Shown: one piece after another, positions 1-7,919 of the stretch | Layout: each line of letters starts with the position of its first letter | Numbering within the stretch: the stretch's first letter is position 1 | NCBI GenBank assembly: GCA_021769425.1 | Contig: JAETSX010000025.1 | Coordinates: forward strand, 1-43,150 | DNA from: Eubacterium sp. | Lineage (GTDB): Bacteria > Bacillota > Clostridia > Lachnospirales > Lachnospiraceae | DNA: 43,150 nt | Reading direction: 5' to 3' | Translations under genes and position numbers: made by a program | Notes under the pieces: model-generated | What the model was told of the DNA's origin: nothing | The model's database searches: none | The model's input: the letters and a program-made list of their open reading frames with translations, nothing else

Positions 1-51
1 ATTTTTGTATATTTTCACACAATAAAAAAGAATTATTATCAAAATCTATCA

Positions 52-84
52 ATTTCAGGAATCCATTTGGTTCCTGTCTTTTTT
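52..84 (+). terminator. candidate rho-independent terminator
   Basis: CAGGAA (56-61) pairs with TTCCTG (71-76), CCA/TGG can extend the stem inward, and a T-run follows at 79-84. It would end a plus-strand gene lying left of the window. No T-run follows on the minus strand, so it is less likely to serve the minus-strand gene that ends at 119. Confidence 0.4.
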
Positions 85-118
85 AATTATTCCAAAACTA
101 AAAGCTAAATCTCTGCAA

Positions 119-1204
119 CTATCCTTCTTCATGATGAAGCTGTTTCTGCACCTTCAAAAACACGCCTACAATTTCCGGATCAAAGAAGGCGCCGCTGCCT
201 TCTTCAATAATTTTAAGGCTTTCCGCCTTCCTATCGCCGTCCGTATTTTGCTTTCCTTCCAGCAAATCATCATAAATATCTACAATTGCGGTAATTCTTG
301 CCGACAATGGAATATTTTTCCCCTTAAGTCCTTTCGGATATCCGCTGCCGTCCCAATTTGCATAACGGTAGCGGGCAATTTCAATCGCCATCGGCAGGAA
401 ACTGTTCTCGGAGGTACTGGCATGCACCTTCTCTAAAATGGCTGTCCCCTGTTCCACATGACGCTCCAAGACTTCCGGATCCTCAGTCTCAAATGAATCA
501 TGATCCACATGAATTCTGCAGGGCGTCTGAATCTTTCCAATATCATGCAGCCGGGAAGCCACCTCTATAGTATCAATAAAAGCCTCTGATATTTCTTCGG
601 AAAATTCCGGGCTAAACTGAAGACTTTGAGCCAATAATCGGCAGTTATATGCAACATTATCCAGATGATGGACCGCTCCGGCTCCCTGTTCTTCGCCCAA
701 AGCAGCCAGAGCATACAGAATATTTTTCTGCTCCTCTTCAATTCTCCTGGCCTGGCTGCCGATGACACTGTGCAGACGGCGGTTGCTTAATTCCAGTTCC
801 TGCTGCATCTCATAAAGCTTCAAGTGGTTCTTAACCCGCATGGTAACTTCCGTCACTTCGAATGGTTTTCCGATGTAATCCACAGCGCCTAACTTAAACC
901 CCCGTACTTTATCTTCACTGGAATCGGCTGCTGAAATAAAGATTATGGGAATATCCCTGGTAATGGGATTCTCTTTCAAACGTTCACAGAATTCATATCC
1001 GTCCATTTCAGGCATAAACACATCCAAAAGAATCAATTGAGGCAGACGTTCTGCAATCAGCTTTGTGGCTTCACTGGCGCTGGATGCGCACCTTGGTTCA
1101 TACCCCATCTCCAAAATAATATTTTCCAGAATCATCAGATTTGCGTCCACGTCATCCACAATCAAAATCTGGGGCGTTGCTCCGGCTCTTTCCATAATTT
1201 CCAT
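119..1204 (-). CDS. response regulator with degenerate HD-GYP domain
   Basis: An N-terminal receiver domain (about residues 10-125) has the acidic pair DD, phospho-acceptor D61 in LLDVFMPEMDG, and the GKPF lysine. A linker helix is followed by an HD-GYP-like domain (about 175-350) with HDIGK near 220 and WDGSGYP near 284. In active c-di-GMP phosphodiesterases the WDGSGYP is preceded by HHE; here those positions read RYA, so two metal ligands and the glutamate are missing. The domain may therefore be a non-catalytic sensor or scaffold (inference). I chose the ATG at 1204 because GGAGG lies 9 nt upstream. A GTG at 1210 overlaps the kinase stop codon but has poor spacing. It is translationally coupled to the upstream kinase, its probable partner. 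Confidence 0.85.
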   Translation of the reverse strand: MEIMERAGATPQILIVDDVDANLMILENIILEMGYEPRCASSASEATKLIAERLPQLILLDVFMPEMDGYEFCERLKENPITRDIPIIFISAADSSEDKVRGFKLGAVDYIGKPFEVTEVTMRVKNHLKLYEMQQELELSNRRLHSVIGSQARRIEEEQKNILYALAALGEEQGAGAVHHLDNVAYNCRLLAQSLQFSPEFSEEISEAFIDTIEVASRLHDIGKIQTPCRIHVDHDSFETEDPEVLERHVEQGTAILEKVHASTSENSFLPMAIEIARYRYANWDGSGYPKGLKGKNIPLSARITAIVDIYDDLLEGKQNTDGDRKAESLKIIEEGSGAFFDPEIVGVFLKVQKQLHHEEG

Positions 1205-1206
1205 AC

Positions 1207-2649
1207 TCACATTCCTCCGACGTTTTCCTCAAACAACTGTTTCAGATTATTATACTGTTCCACTGCTTTCTCATATTTCTCTTTGCGGACATTCATTTCC
1301 AGCCGGAACGCAGCTTTTTTCACCTCCTGAGGCGCTTCTTCCACCAATGCTTTGATATTATGGGAAAAAGTTTCCGCCTTGTCCCAGGCCCCCACTTCCA
1401 GGCAAATAATCAATTTCTCCATCTTGCTGCGCAGTTCCTCTGCATTCTCCGCAGTTCCGAAATGGAAAATTTCCCCGATATTGTCAAACTTAGACATATC
1501 CTGATTCTGATTGATAAATTCAAATTGTTCCCGGACACTATTCTCTTCTTTTTTATTCTGGGCCACATGCAGCCGCACGGAATAGGAAAAGCTGCTGCCC
1601 TTTCCTTTTTCGCTGTCCAGATGTATGCTGCCGTTCATCAATTCCACCAACTGTTTGGTAATGGCAAGTCCCAGACCTGTACCGCCGTATTTTCTGGTAA
1701 TGGAGGCGTCTACCTGAGAAAAACTCTTAAACAGCTTATCCTTTTCTTCCTGGGAAATTCCAATTCCCGTATCGGAAACCACAAAGAACAATTCAATCTC
1801 GTCATCAAACTGCACTGTTTTAGTTACTTCTATATTAATATATCCTACGCTGGTAAATTTTACCGCATTGGACAGAAGATTGTTGAGAATCTGCGTCAGA
1901 CGCAGTTCATCCCCGATGAGAAATTCGGGAATTAACTTATCTATATTTACCATAATATGTAAACCCTTTGCATTAATTGCAGTAATATTTGTCTCTACTG
2001 CATGATTTATCATCTGGTAAAAATTAAATTCTTTCTGCTCCAGCGTAAATTTCCCTGCTTCCAATTTGGAAAAATCCAGAATATTATTGATAATGGCCGA
2101 CATATTCTCACAGCAGCGGATAATAATATCCAGCGTCCGCTTCTGTTCCACGGTAACGCCCGCTTCCAGCATATTCGTCACATGTCCCCGGATTCCGTTC
2201 ACCGGCGTACGCAGTTCATGGGTAACATTTGCCACAAATTCATTCCGTACCTTGATGGTCTCCTCCATCTCTTCTTTCATCCGAACCAGCTTCCGCTCCG
2301 TTTCAACCCTTTGCGCAACATTGATTGCAAACAGCAGATTCTGTTCCCCCTCCACAATTGTGGTCATGCATACCGGAAAACAAGTGCCGTTCTTGCGGTA
2401 CATCATACTCTCTCTCATGGCTGCCATTGTATCCAGCAGCATACCGTCCTCATACTTTTCCTGCTGCAGTTCTGTGGGAAACAGCTCCAGAAGACTGATT
2501 CTTGTCAGCTCTTCCCCATATCCCAAATCCTTTTTTGCCTGACTGTTGCCATACAGGATCTTTCCATCCCTGTCAAACCTTAATATGATCTCCAAAGCCA
2601 CATCTGCAAATCGGAAGAAATCCTCTTTCCGAAGCGTCTCCTGTTCCAT
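1207..2649 (-). CDS. PAS-domain sensor histidine kinase
   Basis: 480 aa, cytosolic, with no membrane segment. A PAS fold spans about residues 10-115, then a short coiled coil. HisKA has the phospho-acceptor H144 in NVTHELRTPVNG. The ATPase domain shows the N box (NLLSNAVKFT), G1 (DTGIGI) and G2 (GGTGLGLAI). The last ~90 residues are helical with a histidine in FSHNIKAL, which resembles a degenerate Hpt domain, although no receiver domain lies between. The start has AAGGAG 9 nt upstream. The stop overlaps the start region of the response regulator gene at 119-1204. Signal unknown. Confidence 0.9.
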   Translation of the reverse strand: MEQETLRKEDFFRFADVALEIILRFDRDGKILYGNSQAKKDLGYGEELTRISLLELFPTELQQEKYEDGMLLDTMAAMRESMMYRKNGTCFPVCMTTIVEGEQNLLFAINVAQRVETERKLVRMKEEMEETIKVRNEFVANVTHELRTPVNGIRGHVTNMLEAGVTVEQKRTLDIIIRCCENMSAIINNILDFSKLEAGKFTLEQKEFNFYQMINHAVETNITAINAKGLHIMVNIDKLIPEFLIGDELRLTQILNNLLSNAVKFTSVGYINIEVTKTVQFDDEIELFFVVSDTGIGISQEEKDKLFKSFSQVDASITRKYGGTGLGLAITKQLVELMNGSIHLDSEKGKGSSFSYSVRLHVAQNKKEENSVREQFEFINQNQDMSKFDNIGEIFHFGTAENAEELRSKMEKLIICLEVGAWDKAETFSHNIKALVEEAPQEVKKAAFRLEMNVRKEKYEKAVEQYNNLKQLFEENVGGM

Positions 2650-2727
2650 AGATTCTGCTCCTTCCCCATGGCTCTTCTGCCATTTTTCTTTATTTTTAGT
2701 ATACTTTTTTCAATTTTTCGTGTCAAG

Positions 2728-2776
2728 TAAAAAACCGAGGCTTTTGAAAGATTGAATTCTTTCAAAAGCCCCGGTT
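2728..2776 (-). terminator. terminator of the tRNA cluster
   Basis: Read on the minus strand, a long stem (GGCTTTTGAAAGA against TCTTTCAAAAGCC, closed by CCG/CGG with one mismatch) is followed by an uninterrupted T-run. It starts a few bases after the tRNA-Leu 3' end and separates the tRNA operon from the kinase gene. Confidence 0.9.
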
Positions 2777-2779
2777 CCA

Positions 2780-2859
2780 TGCGGATGACAGGAATCGAAC
2801 CTGCACGGTCTCCCACCAGATCCTAAGTCTGGCGCGTCTGCCAGTTCCGCCACATCCGC
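2780..2859 (-). tRNA. tRNA-Leu (TAG)
   Basis: Acceptor GCGGATG pairs with CATCCGC, discriminator A, with a long variable arm as expected of class II tRNAs. The anticodon loop carries TAG. The 3' CCA is not encoded. It is the last gene of the cluster, directly before the terminator. Confidence 0.95.
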
Positions 2860-2915
2860 CTGTATACATCCCTGCAAAATCTTCATCTTTCACAGTAAAC
2901 CCCACCATGATTAGC

Positions 2916-3000
2916 CTGTCGTGCGACAGACCGCATGGCCATCCAAACTATGAAAGCGTCAGCTTTCACAGCAAAAATAGTCACGGCCCGTCAAAGGGCC
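2916..3000 (-). other. three-hairpin spacer inside the tRNA operon
   Basis: The 213-base gap between tRNA-Lys and tRNA-Leu is far longer than the other gaps in the cluster. It holds three compact stems in series: CTGTCG/CGACAG (2916-2929), TGAAAGC/GCTTTCA (2951-2968) and GGCCC/GGGCC (2985-3000). The stretch is presumably transcribed and removed during processing. It could also be an inserted repeat element. Confidence 0.5.
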
Positions 3001-3072
3001 TGCTAAACAAAATGACAATTTGCAGAGAAAATCAGGAATTCCTGAAAACAGAAATTCCTGTTCATATACCAA

Positions 3073-3145
3073 TGAGACATCGGGGATTCGAACCCCGGAC
3101 AACTTGATTAAAAGTCAAGTGCTCTACCATCTGAGCTAATATCCC
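3073..3145 (-). tRNA. tRNA-Lys (TTT)
   Basis: 73 nt. Acceptor GGGATAT pairs with ATGTCTC through two G-U pairs. The anticodon stem-loop CTTGA-CTTTTAA-TCAAG gives TTT. The T-loop is TTCGAAT and the discriminator is A. No encoded CCA. Confidence 0.95.
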
Positions 3146-3153
3146 ATATATAG

Positions 3154-3225
3154 CTGGGCTAGCTGGATTCGAACCAGCGAATGCAGGAGTCAAAGTCCTG
3201 TGCCTTACCGCTTGGCGATAGCCCA
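3154..3225 (-). tRNA. tRNA-Gln (TTG)
   Basis: 72 nt. It starts TGGGCTA, pairing with TAGCCCA, and has discriminator G, the pattern typical of bacterial tRNA-Gln. The anticodon loop CTTTGAC gives TTG. Confidence 0.95.
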
Positions 3226-3270
3226 TCAGTTTGGGCGCGTACTCTGCAGACAGCCCTTAAATTAGGAAAA

Positions 3271-3345
3271 GGTGGATACAGGGATTCGAACCCTGGGCCT
3301 CCAGAGCCACAATCTGGCGCGCTAACCAACTGCGCTATACCCACC
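3271..3345 (-). tRNA. tRNA-His (GTG)
   Basis: The acceptor GTGGGTA/TATCCAC is preceded by an extra 5' G opposite a C discriminator, the G-1:C73 identity element of tRNA-His. The anticodon loop TTGTGGC gives GTG. Confidence 0.95.
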
Positions 3346-3380
3346 ATGGTAATCACAGATCCGCTTAAGCATCTGCGTAA

Positions 3381-3454
<74 letters not shown>

Positions 3455-3458
3455 ACAA

Positions 3459-3529
3459 AGCGGGTGATGGGAATCGAACCCACGTGTCCAGCTTGGAAGG
3501 CTGGTGTTCTACCATTGAACTACACCCGC
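3459..3529 (-). tRNA. tRNA-Gly (TCC)
   Basis: 71 nt. Acceptor GCGGGTG pairs with CACCCGC and the discriminator is T. The anticodon loop CTTCCAA gives TCC. Confidence 0.95.
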
Positions 3530-3536
3530 ATAGCGA

Positions 3537-3611
3537 TCGGGGTGACAGGATTCGAACCTGCGACCTCCTGGTCCCAAACCAGGCGCTCTAGCCAAGCTGA
3601 GCCACACCCCG
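3537..3611 (-). tRNA. tRNA-Pro (TGG)
   Basis: 75 nt. Acceptor CGGGGTG pairs with CACCCCG and the discriminator is A. The anticodon loop TTTGGGA gives TGG. It is the first gene of the cluster, about 37 nt downstream of the -10 box. Confidence 0.95.
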
Positions 3612-3647
3612 ATGGTTATCCTCCGCGTTAACCGTAACGCAAGTTAT

Positions 3648-3676
3648 ATTATATGCGAAACATTTCCAAATGTCAA
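3648..3676 (-). promoter_or_regulatory. consensus sigma-A promoter of the tRNA cluster
   Basis: Minus strand: perfect -35 TTGACA (3671-3676), 17-nt spacer, perfect -10 TATAAT (3648-3653). This is the expected strength for a stable-RNA operon, and no other promoter is seen inside the cluster. Confidence 0.92.
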
Positions 3677-3730
3677 CAACTTTTTCCCTTTTTTTCTATT
3701 AATCTTTTTCTGTCCCTGCCAGCTTCTTTT

Positions 3731-3760
3731 CCTGCAGCAATCCGCAGCAATCCGCAGCAA
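3731..3760. repeat. three 10-bp tandem units
   Basis: A 10-bp unit ending in GCAGCAA is repeated three times in the noncoding gap between the tRNA promoter and the phosphoesterase stop codon. No function is suggested. Confidence 0.7.
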
Positions 3761-3802
3761 TTCGCTTTCTGAAAATTTTACCGTATCCTTACTGCATTGA
3801 CG

Positions 3803-4285
3803 TCACTGCAGATACTCAATATAAAAATGCGCCTCTCCTTTTTCATCAATCTCCATCACCGCATAAGAGGGACGGCGCCCCTCCTGCCTGGGATAGGAAA
3901 CGCTTCCGGGATTTAATGTGACAATTCCTCTGCTGTAATCCAGGAGAGGACGGTGGGTATGCCCGAACATCACAACATCCATTCCCCGCCCCACAGCCTC
4001 TTTTTTCAGATCCTCCACCCCCATAGAGACATAATAGTAATGTCCATGGGTAATCAGAACCCTATATTTTCCAATCTGCAGTTCTTTTTCCCGATCCAGA
4101 TCAGAAAAGAAGTCGTTATTTCCCAAAACAATTTCCATGGGGCATCCAGCCAGTTCCGCCAGATAATCCTCGTACCCTTCCGAATCCCCCAAATGTATCA
4201 TCAGGTCAATATCCCTTTCCCGTTCCAGAATCTTTTTTAAATTCTCATGTTTCTTATGTGTATCGCTTACAATCAATATTCTCAT
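3803..4285 (-). CDS. YfcE/MJ0936-family metallophosphoesterase
   Basis: 160 aa, usual family length. The dinuclear-metal motifs are all present in order: SDTH (residues 7-10), GD (32-33), GNND (about 55-58), THGH (about 79-82) and GHTH (about 108-111). The family hydrolyses phosphodiesters or phosphomonoesters in the cytoplasm; the physiological substrate is unclear. The gene lies 46 bp downstream of rdgB on the same strand, the common rdgB-yfcE order in Firmicutes. Its ribosome binding site (AAGGGATGGG) sits just past a duplicated copy of the rdgB 3' end. Confidence 0.92.
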   Translation of the reverse strand: MRILIVSDTHKKHENLKKILERERDIDLMIHLGDSEGYEDYLAELAGCPMEIVLGNNDFFSDLDREKELQIGKYRVLITHGHYYYVSMGVEDLKKEAVGRGMDVVMFGHTHRPLLDYSRGIVTLNPGSVSYPRQEGRRPSYAVMEIDEKGEAHFYIEYLQ

Positions 4286-4293
4286 AACCCATC

Positions 4294-4358
4294 CCTTATC
4301 TGCCTGCTAATCTCTCTTTCATAACTCAACCTTATCTGCCTGCTAACTTCTCTCTCAT
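4294..4358. repeat. short tandem duplication of the rdgB 3' end
   Basis: Two imperfect 29-bp copies (4294-4322 and 4330-4358) lie 36 bp apart. The second copy encodes the last residues of RdgB (M-R-E-K-L-A-G-R-stop). The first, in the rdgB-yfcE spacer, still reads M-K-E-R-L-A-G-R-stop, so it is a vestigial duplicate of the gene end. Confidence 0.85.
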
Positions 4359-4931
4359 GGCGCGGAGCGCTTTTCCCCGGTGGCTCAGCTGATTCTTCTT
4401 CTCCCGGGACAACTGAGCCGTGGAACACTGGTATTCGTCTACATAAAATATGGGATCGTAGCCGAAGCCGTTTTCTCCCGCAGGCTCCCAGCCGATATAC
4501 CCCTCTATGGTTCCCCTTGTCACGCAGGAAGTTCCATCCGGGAAAACCGCTGCAATGGCGCAGACAAACCTGGCTGTCCGTTGTTCCTTAGGCACCCCTT
4601 CCAGACGATCAATGAGATTCTGGTTCTTAATCTCATAAGAAGTATTTTCCCCCATATATCTTGCCGAATAAATGCCCGGTTCCTTATTCAGATAATCGAT
4701 CTCCAGCCCGGAATCGTCTGCCAACACCACCGTATCCTCCTCCCGAACGCTTTTTGCAAGAGCAGCGGCTTTAATCAGGGCGTTTTCTTCAAACGACGTT
4801 CCGTCCTCCACAATATCCAATTCCATGCCAGCTTCCTTCATGGAGAGGATTTCCATGCCGGGATCTGCCAAAATTTCCCGGATTTCCCTCATTTTATCCT
4901 GATTTCCCGTAGCAAATATAACTCTGTCCAT
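4332..4931 (-). CDS. rdgB: XTP/dITP pyrophosphatase (HAM1 family)
   Basis: 199 aa, full length. It hydrolyses non-canonical purine triphosphates (XTP, dITP, ITP) to the monophosphate and pyrophosphate, cleansing the nucleotide pool. Family motifs seen: the N-terminal FATGNQDKMREI substrate loop, VLADDSGLEIDYL with the catalytic acidic residues, PGIYSARY, GFGYDPIFY and the C-terminal SHRGKALRAM. The ribosome binding site AAGGAAG precedes the ATG. It forms an operon with the downstream phosphoesterase. Confidence 0.96.
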   Translation of the reverse strand: MDRVIFATGNQDKMREIREILADPGMEILSMKEAGMELDIVEDGTSFEENALIKAAALAKSVREEDTVVLADDSGLEIDYLNKEPGIYSARYMGENTSYEIKNQNLIDRLEGVPKEQRTARFVCAIAAVFPDGTSCVTRGTIEGYIGWEPAGENGFGYDPIFYVDEYQCSTAQLSREKKNQLSHRGKALRAMREKLAGR

Positions 4932-4982
4932 TTCTCAGCTTCCTTCCTATATTCTATTCCGTATTCTTCCTCTGATTCCCAG

Positions 4983-5075
4983 ATATGCCCGTGAGCGAAA
5001 TCATTTGCCGACAGATCTTCACAGATTTGAGGAAAAAGCAAATGATTTGACAAAATAAGTATGCTCGTGAGTATA
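4983..5075 (+). repeat. palindromic intergenic element, copy 1
   Basis: About 93 bp. It begins with ATGCCCGTGAGCGAAATC and ends with TGCTCGTGAGTATA. The inner arms AAATCATTTG and CAAATGATTT pair perfectly. It lies between the rdgB start and the amidase stop. Orientation is defined here as plus when the CCCGTGAG end comes first. Six further copies lie in this window. Confidence 0.9.
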
Positions 5076-5110
5076 ACGGCAATTTCTCCATACTTTCCAC
5101 GACTATATAT

Positions 5111-6139
5111 TTAATATCCTTCATCCAACGCGCGCAGAATGGCGTTATAAATTCCCTGAGCCGCGAGCTTCTGATATTCCGGAGAATTCAGCTTATTCAG
5201 CTCCGTCTGGTTTGTCATAAATCCCACCTCGATCAAGGCCGCCGGAACCTCGTTATTTCTGATAATATAAATCCCGTTGCCATAAGTCAGTCCATTATTT
5301 TTGCTGGCCATGGAGCCTGTGATTTCTTCCAGGCAGATCTGGGCAAGATGCTTGCTGCTGAGTCCTTCACTGTCCTTTTCCTCATCATACATCACTTCTG
5401 TGCCGTTATAATCAGACATCTGTCCATCCGTGGTGGAATTGCTGTGAACGCTGATGAAAAAGTTCGCGCCCGCTTTCTCCCCAAGCTGCGCCCGCTGTTC
5501 AAAAGTCGGATTATTGTCCTCTGTTCTGGTATAATATACGCCGATGTTTTGGTCATTTTCGTCCAGAAGTTTTTTCAGTTCCAACACAATGGACAGGTTG
5601 ATGTCCTTCTCCATAATCCCCTGTTTAATGGCTCCCGGCGCGCCGCCGCCATGGCCGGCGTCAATCACAACCACCTTATCATACACCTGTCTAGGCGTGA
5701 GAAAATTCACATACAGAAATCCGTTTTTCACTGCGGTCTTCACCTCGTAAACAGCGTCCATGGTAATCTCAATCACGCCGTTTTCCATATACAGGTCATT
5801 GATGTAGTCGCTTCTTCCCAACAGGGGATGATTGCTGAAATAATCCTTTTCCACATCAGGAATCCGAATCGTAATCAACTGCTTTACATAATCATTTTCA
5901 ATGGCAATCTTATCTTCCGTCATTCCTGCCGGAAGTTCCAAACGAAGCTGATGGCGGAATGCAATATCCTCTTCCTCCTCCGCCTGCTCCGTATAATAAG
6001 CCAGCATCTGAAGCTCCGACATCTGTTCCCGTTTCGCTTCTCTTTTATTTACCACAGAAAACTGCCCTAGTATCACCACTGCCCCTGCGATTATCAGGGT
6101 GAAAACCGCTGATGACAGCTTCAGTATTTTTTCTTCCAT
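5111..6139 (-). CDS. membrane-anchored N-acetylmuramoyl-L-alanine amidase (Amidase_3)
   Basis: 342 aa. An uncleaved signal anchor at about residues 8-28 puts the protein outside the membrane. A linker domain of ~130 residues is followed by the Amidase_3 zinc hydrolase domain (about 160-340), which cleaves the lactyl-amide bond between MurNAc and the stem peptide. Zinc ligands are visible: His in IDAGHGG, Glu in GIMEKD and His in SVHSN. The catalytic Glu is in LIEVGFM. A role in cell separation, spore wall or germination is possible; the sequence does not decide. It sits 70 bp downstream of the protease gene on the same strand and may be cotranscribed. Confidence 0.92.
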   Translation of the reverse strand: MEEKILKLSSAVFTLIIAGAVVILGQFSVVNKREAKREQMSELQMLAYYTEQAEEEEDIAFRHQLRLELPAGMTEDKIAIENDYVKQLITIRIPDVEKDYFSNHPLLGRSDYINDLYMENGVIEITMDAVYEVKTAVKNGFLYVNFLTPRQVYDKVVVIDAGHGGGAPGAIKQGIMEKDINLSIVLELKKLLDENDQNIGVYYTRTEDNNPTFEQRAQLGEKAGANFFISVHSNSTTDGQMSDYNGTEVMYDEEKDSEGLSSKHLAQICLEEITGSMASKNNGLTYGNGIYIIRNNEVPAALIEVGFMTNQTELNKLNSPEYQKLAAQGIYNAILRALDEGY

Positions 6140-6209
6140 TATTTTGTACCGTCTCTTTCGTCCCGCTTTGCTAGTTCTTAGAAAATATCTTGTAAAACGG
6201 CTGCAGATA

Positions 6210-7919
6210 TTATGGAATATTCTTTGAATACACCTTCAGGCACAAATTACAATCCTGCTTATCCTCTGCGCTTTCCCATTTTTTGCCTCCGGAACTGATA
6301 TAGCCCTGCCCATCGGACAAATCCACATTTGCCGTCATATCATCTGCCGCATATTCAATTGCCAGGGGATGAACCGAACCCGGAGTGGTGATACGCAGCG
6401 CCACTGCAAATTTTTCTCCCTGCTCCACCTGGCATTCTTTCTCAAATTCCACTGTATAATAACCTGGATTAGCCAACACCCCGCTTGCCACCTTCACCCG
6501 TTCTGCCAGTGAATCCGTATTTTCAAAATCATTTACCACGTACAGCTCATAAGAAGTCTCTTTGCCGGTGGCGTAAAATCCTGCCGCCCGCAGAGTTTCC
6601 GCTGATTGGGCTGTATACACATTTGCCCCATACACGCTTTCCTTATTATAGCCCAACTGTCCCACCCAGCCGCATAAATCTGACTGATAAATATGATCAT
6701 AATTATCCGTTTCTTCAATTCCGGTGTAAATCACGCCGTGGCTGCCGATGTTTACGTCATAATAGGAAACGTAAAATACGCCCTTTTCCCCAAATTCTTC
6801 CCCCCAGCTGTTCTGACACAGGAAAGCCCCGTCATCCTCCACTTCCAGATTGAAATTTTCTTTGGGAAATGTATCATCCCAACCGATAATCATAATTTCA
6901 TGATTGGGCTTCTCTGCCCCTGCATAACAATAGGCATATGTTTTGCTGTTGTAATAAGGAGAATAGGAGCCGGCGTCTTCCAGCGCACTGTAAATAGCCG
7001 TCTGCACTCCGCCGTACAGAAATACAGACTCCTTGATCTTCTCAAAATCTTTACCGTCCAAAAGCTGGATTTCCTGTACATGCTTTACCGGCTCCAGCTC
7101 CTTTGCAGAAACGCCGTCTCCGTATGGGTCGTCTTTCTCATTGACCGGTCCCTGCCAGGCAGTAAGGTAAGCCATTCCCATCGTATATTCCCCGCCTTCT
7201 GCCTGCCCGCGCACAAAACCATTCTGAAGGGTCATATGATCCGGCGAAAGTTCCCATTCCTCCTCCGGCATCAGAGCCGACTCCATGGCAGAAAGGGCCG
7301 CAAAAGCCCAACATGTCCCAAAAGGCCCCTGATTCTTAATCTTAGGCGCCCGCTGCCTGTTTCGCAGATCATATTGCAAAGGCAGGATTCCGCTGCCCTT
7401 TGCCGCATCAACGGCTATGGCCTGATTCTTCTCACTATCCCAGTTATAATTAAAATTCAGCTTTTCCGCCACTGTTTTCGCCGCTACATAGTATTCTCCG
7501 TCAATATAAGTCATAGGCGATGCAATTTTTTCCTTTTTGCCATTCACCTGAACTTTATCCTCTTCCAACTGAAAAGCAATGACGTCGGAACGTTTTTCCA
7601 GCACCAGCTTCTGTTTCTCATACAGATGGGCGCTGCAGTGAAAACTGTCTCCCAGGGCGGACAGGGGGATCATAAGATTCAGGTTCTGATCCATGAAAAT
7701 CCCATGTTCTTTATTGGTCAGCTCCCGGTTATCCACAAGCAGCTTTAAGGTCTGCTTATTGATGCTTTCTGCAATCAGGGGATTCCAGATTTCCGCTTCC
7801 AGCCTGGCCCCGCGGAAGCTCTCCACCTTTTCATTCTTTCCTCCCAGACCGGCAAATTTAAAAAACACCGCAAGCATAAGGATTGCGGCCATGATTATGT
7901 ACTTTCCCCACTGCCTCAC
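6210..7919 (-). CDS. secreted papain-like (C1A) cysteine protease with lectin-like tail
   Basis: 569 aa. Residues 1-24 form a signal peptide or anchor. Residues ~75-172 resemble a copper-amine-oxidase N-terminal-type domain, which in secreted Firmicutes proteins acts as a wall or linker module. The C1 peptidase domain follows, with oxyanion Q197, nucleophile C203 (GPFGTCWAF), H340 (NHEIMIIGW) and N370 (QNSWG), all intact. The C-terminal ~150 residues form a beta-rich region like the lectin-like domain found behind clostridial C1 proteases. It starts with GTG, overlapping the methyltransferase stop by 4 bp with AGAGG upstream. Probably active on extracellular or host proteins (inference). Confidence 0.88.
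   Translation of the reverse strand: MRQWGKYIIMAAILMLAVFFKFAGLGGKNEKVESFRGARLEAEIWNPLIAESINKQTLKLLVDNRELTNKEHGIFMDQNLNLMIPLSALGDSFHCSAHLYEKQKLVLEKRSDVIAFQLEEDKVQVNGKKEKIASPMTYIDGEYYVAAKTVAEKLNFNYNWDSEKNQAIAVDAAKGSGILPLQYDLRNRQRAPKIKNQGPFGTCWAFAALSAMESALMPEEEWELSPDHMTLQNGFVRGQAEGGEYTMGMAYLTAWQGPVNEKDDPYGDGVSAKELEPVKHVQEIQLLDGKDFEKIKESVFLYGGVQTAIYSALEDAGSYSPYYNSKTYAYCYAGAEKPNHEIMIIGWDDTFPKENFNLEVEDDGAFLCQNSWGEEFGEKGVFYVSYYDVNIGSHGVIYTGIEETDNYDHIYQSDLCGWVGQLGYNKESVYGANVYTAQSAETLRAAGFYATGKETSYELYVVNDFENTDSLAERVKVASGVLANPGYYTVEFEKECQVEQGEKFAVALRITTPGSVHPLAIEYAADDMTANVDLSDGQGYISSGGKKWESAEDKQDCNLCLKVYSKNIP

Noticed and set aside
6693-7748. 351-codon open frame on the plus strand
   Set aside because: Antisense shadow of the cysteine protease gene; no recognisable protein features.
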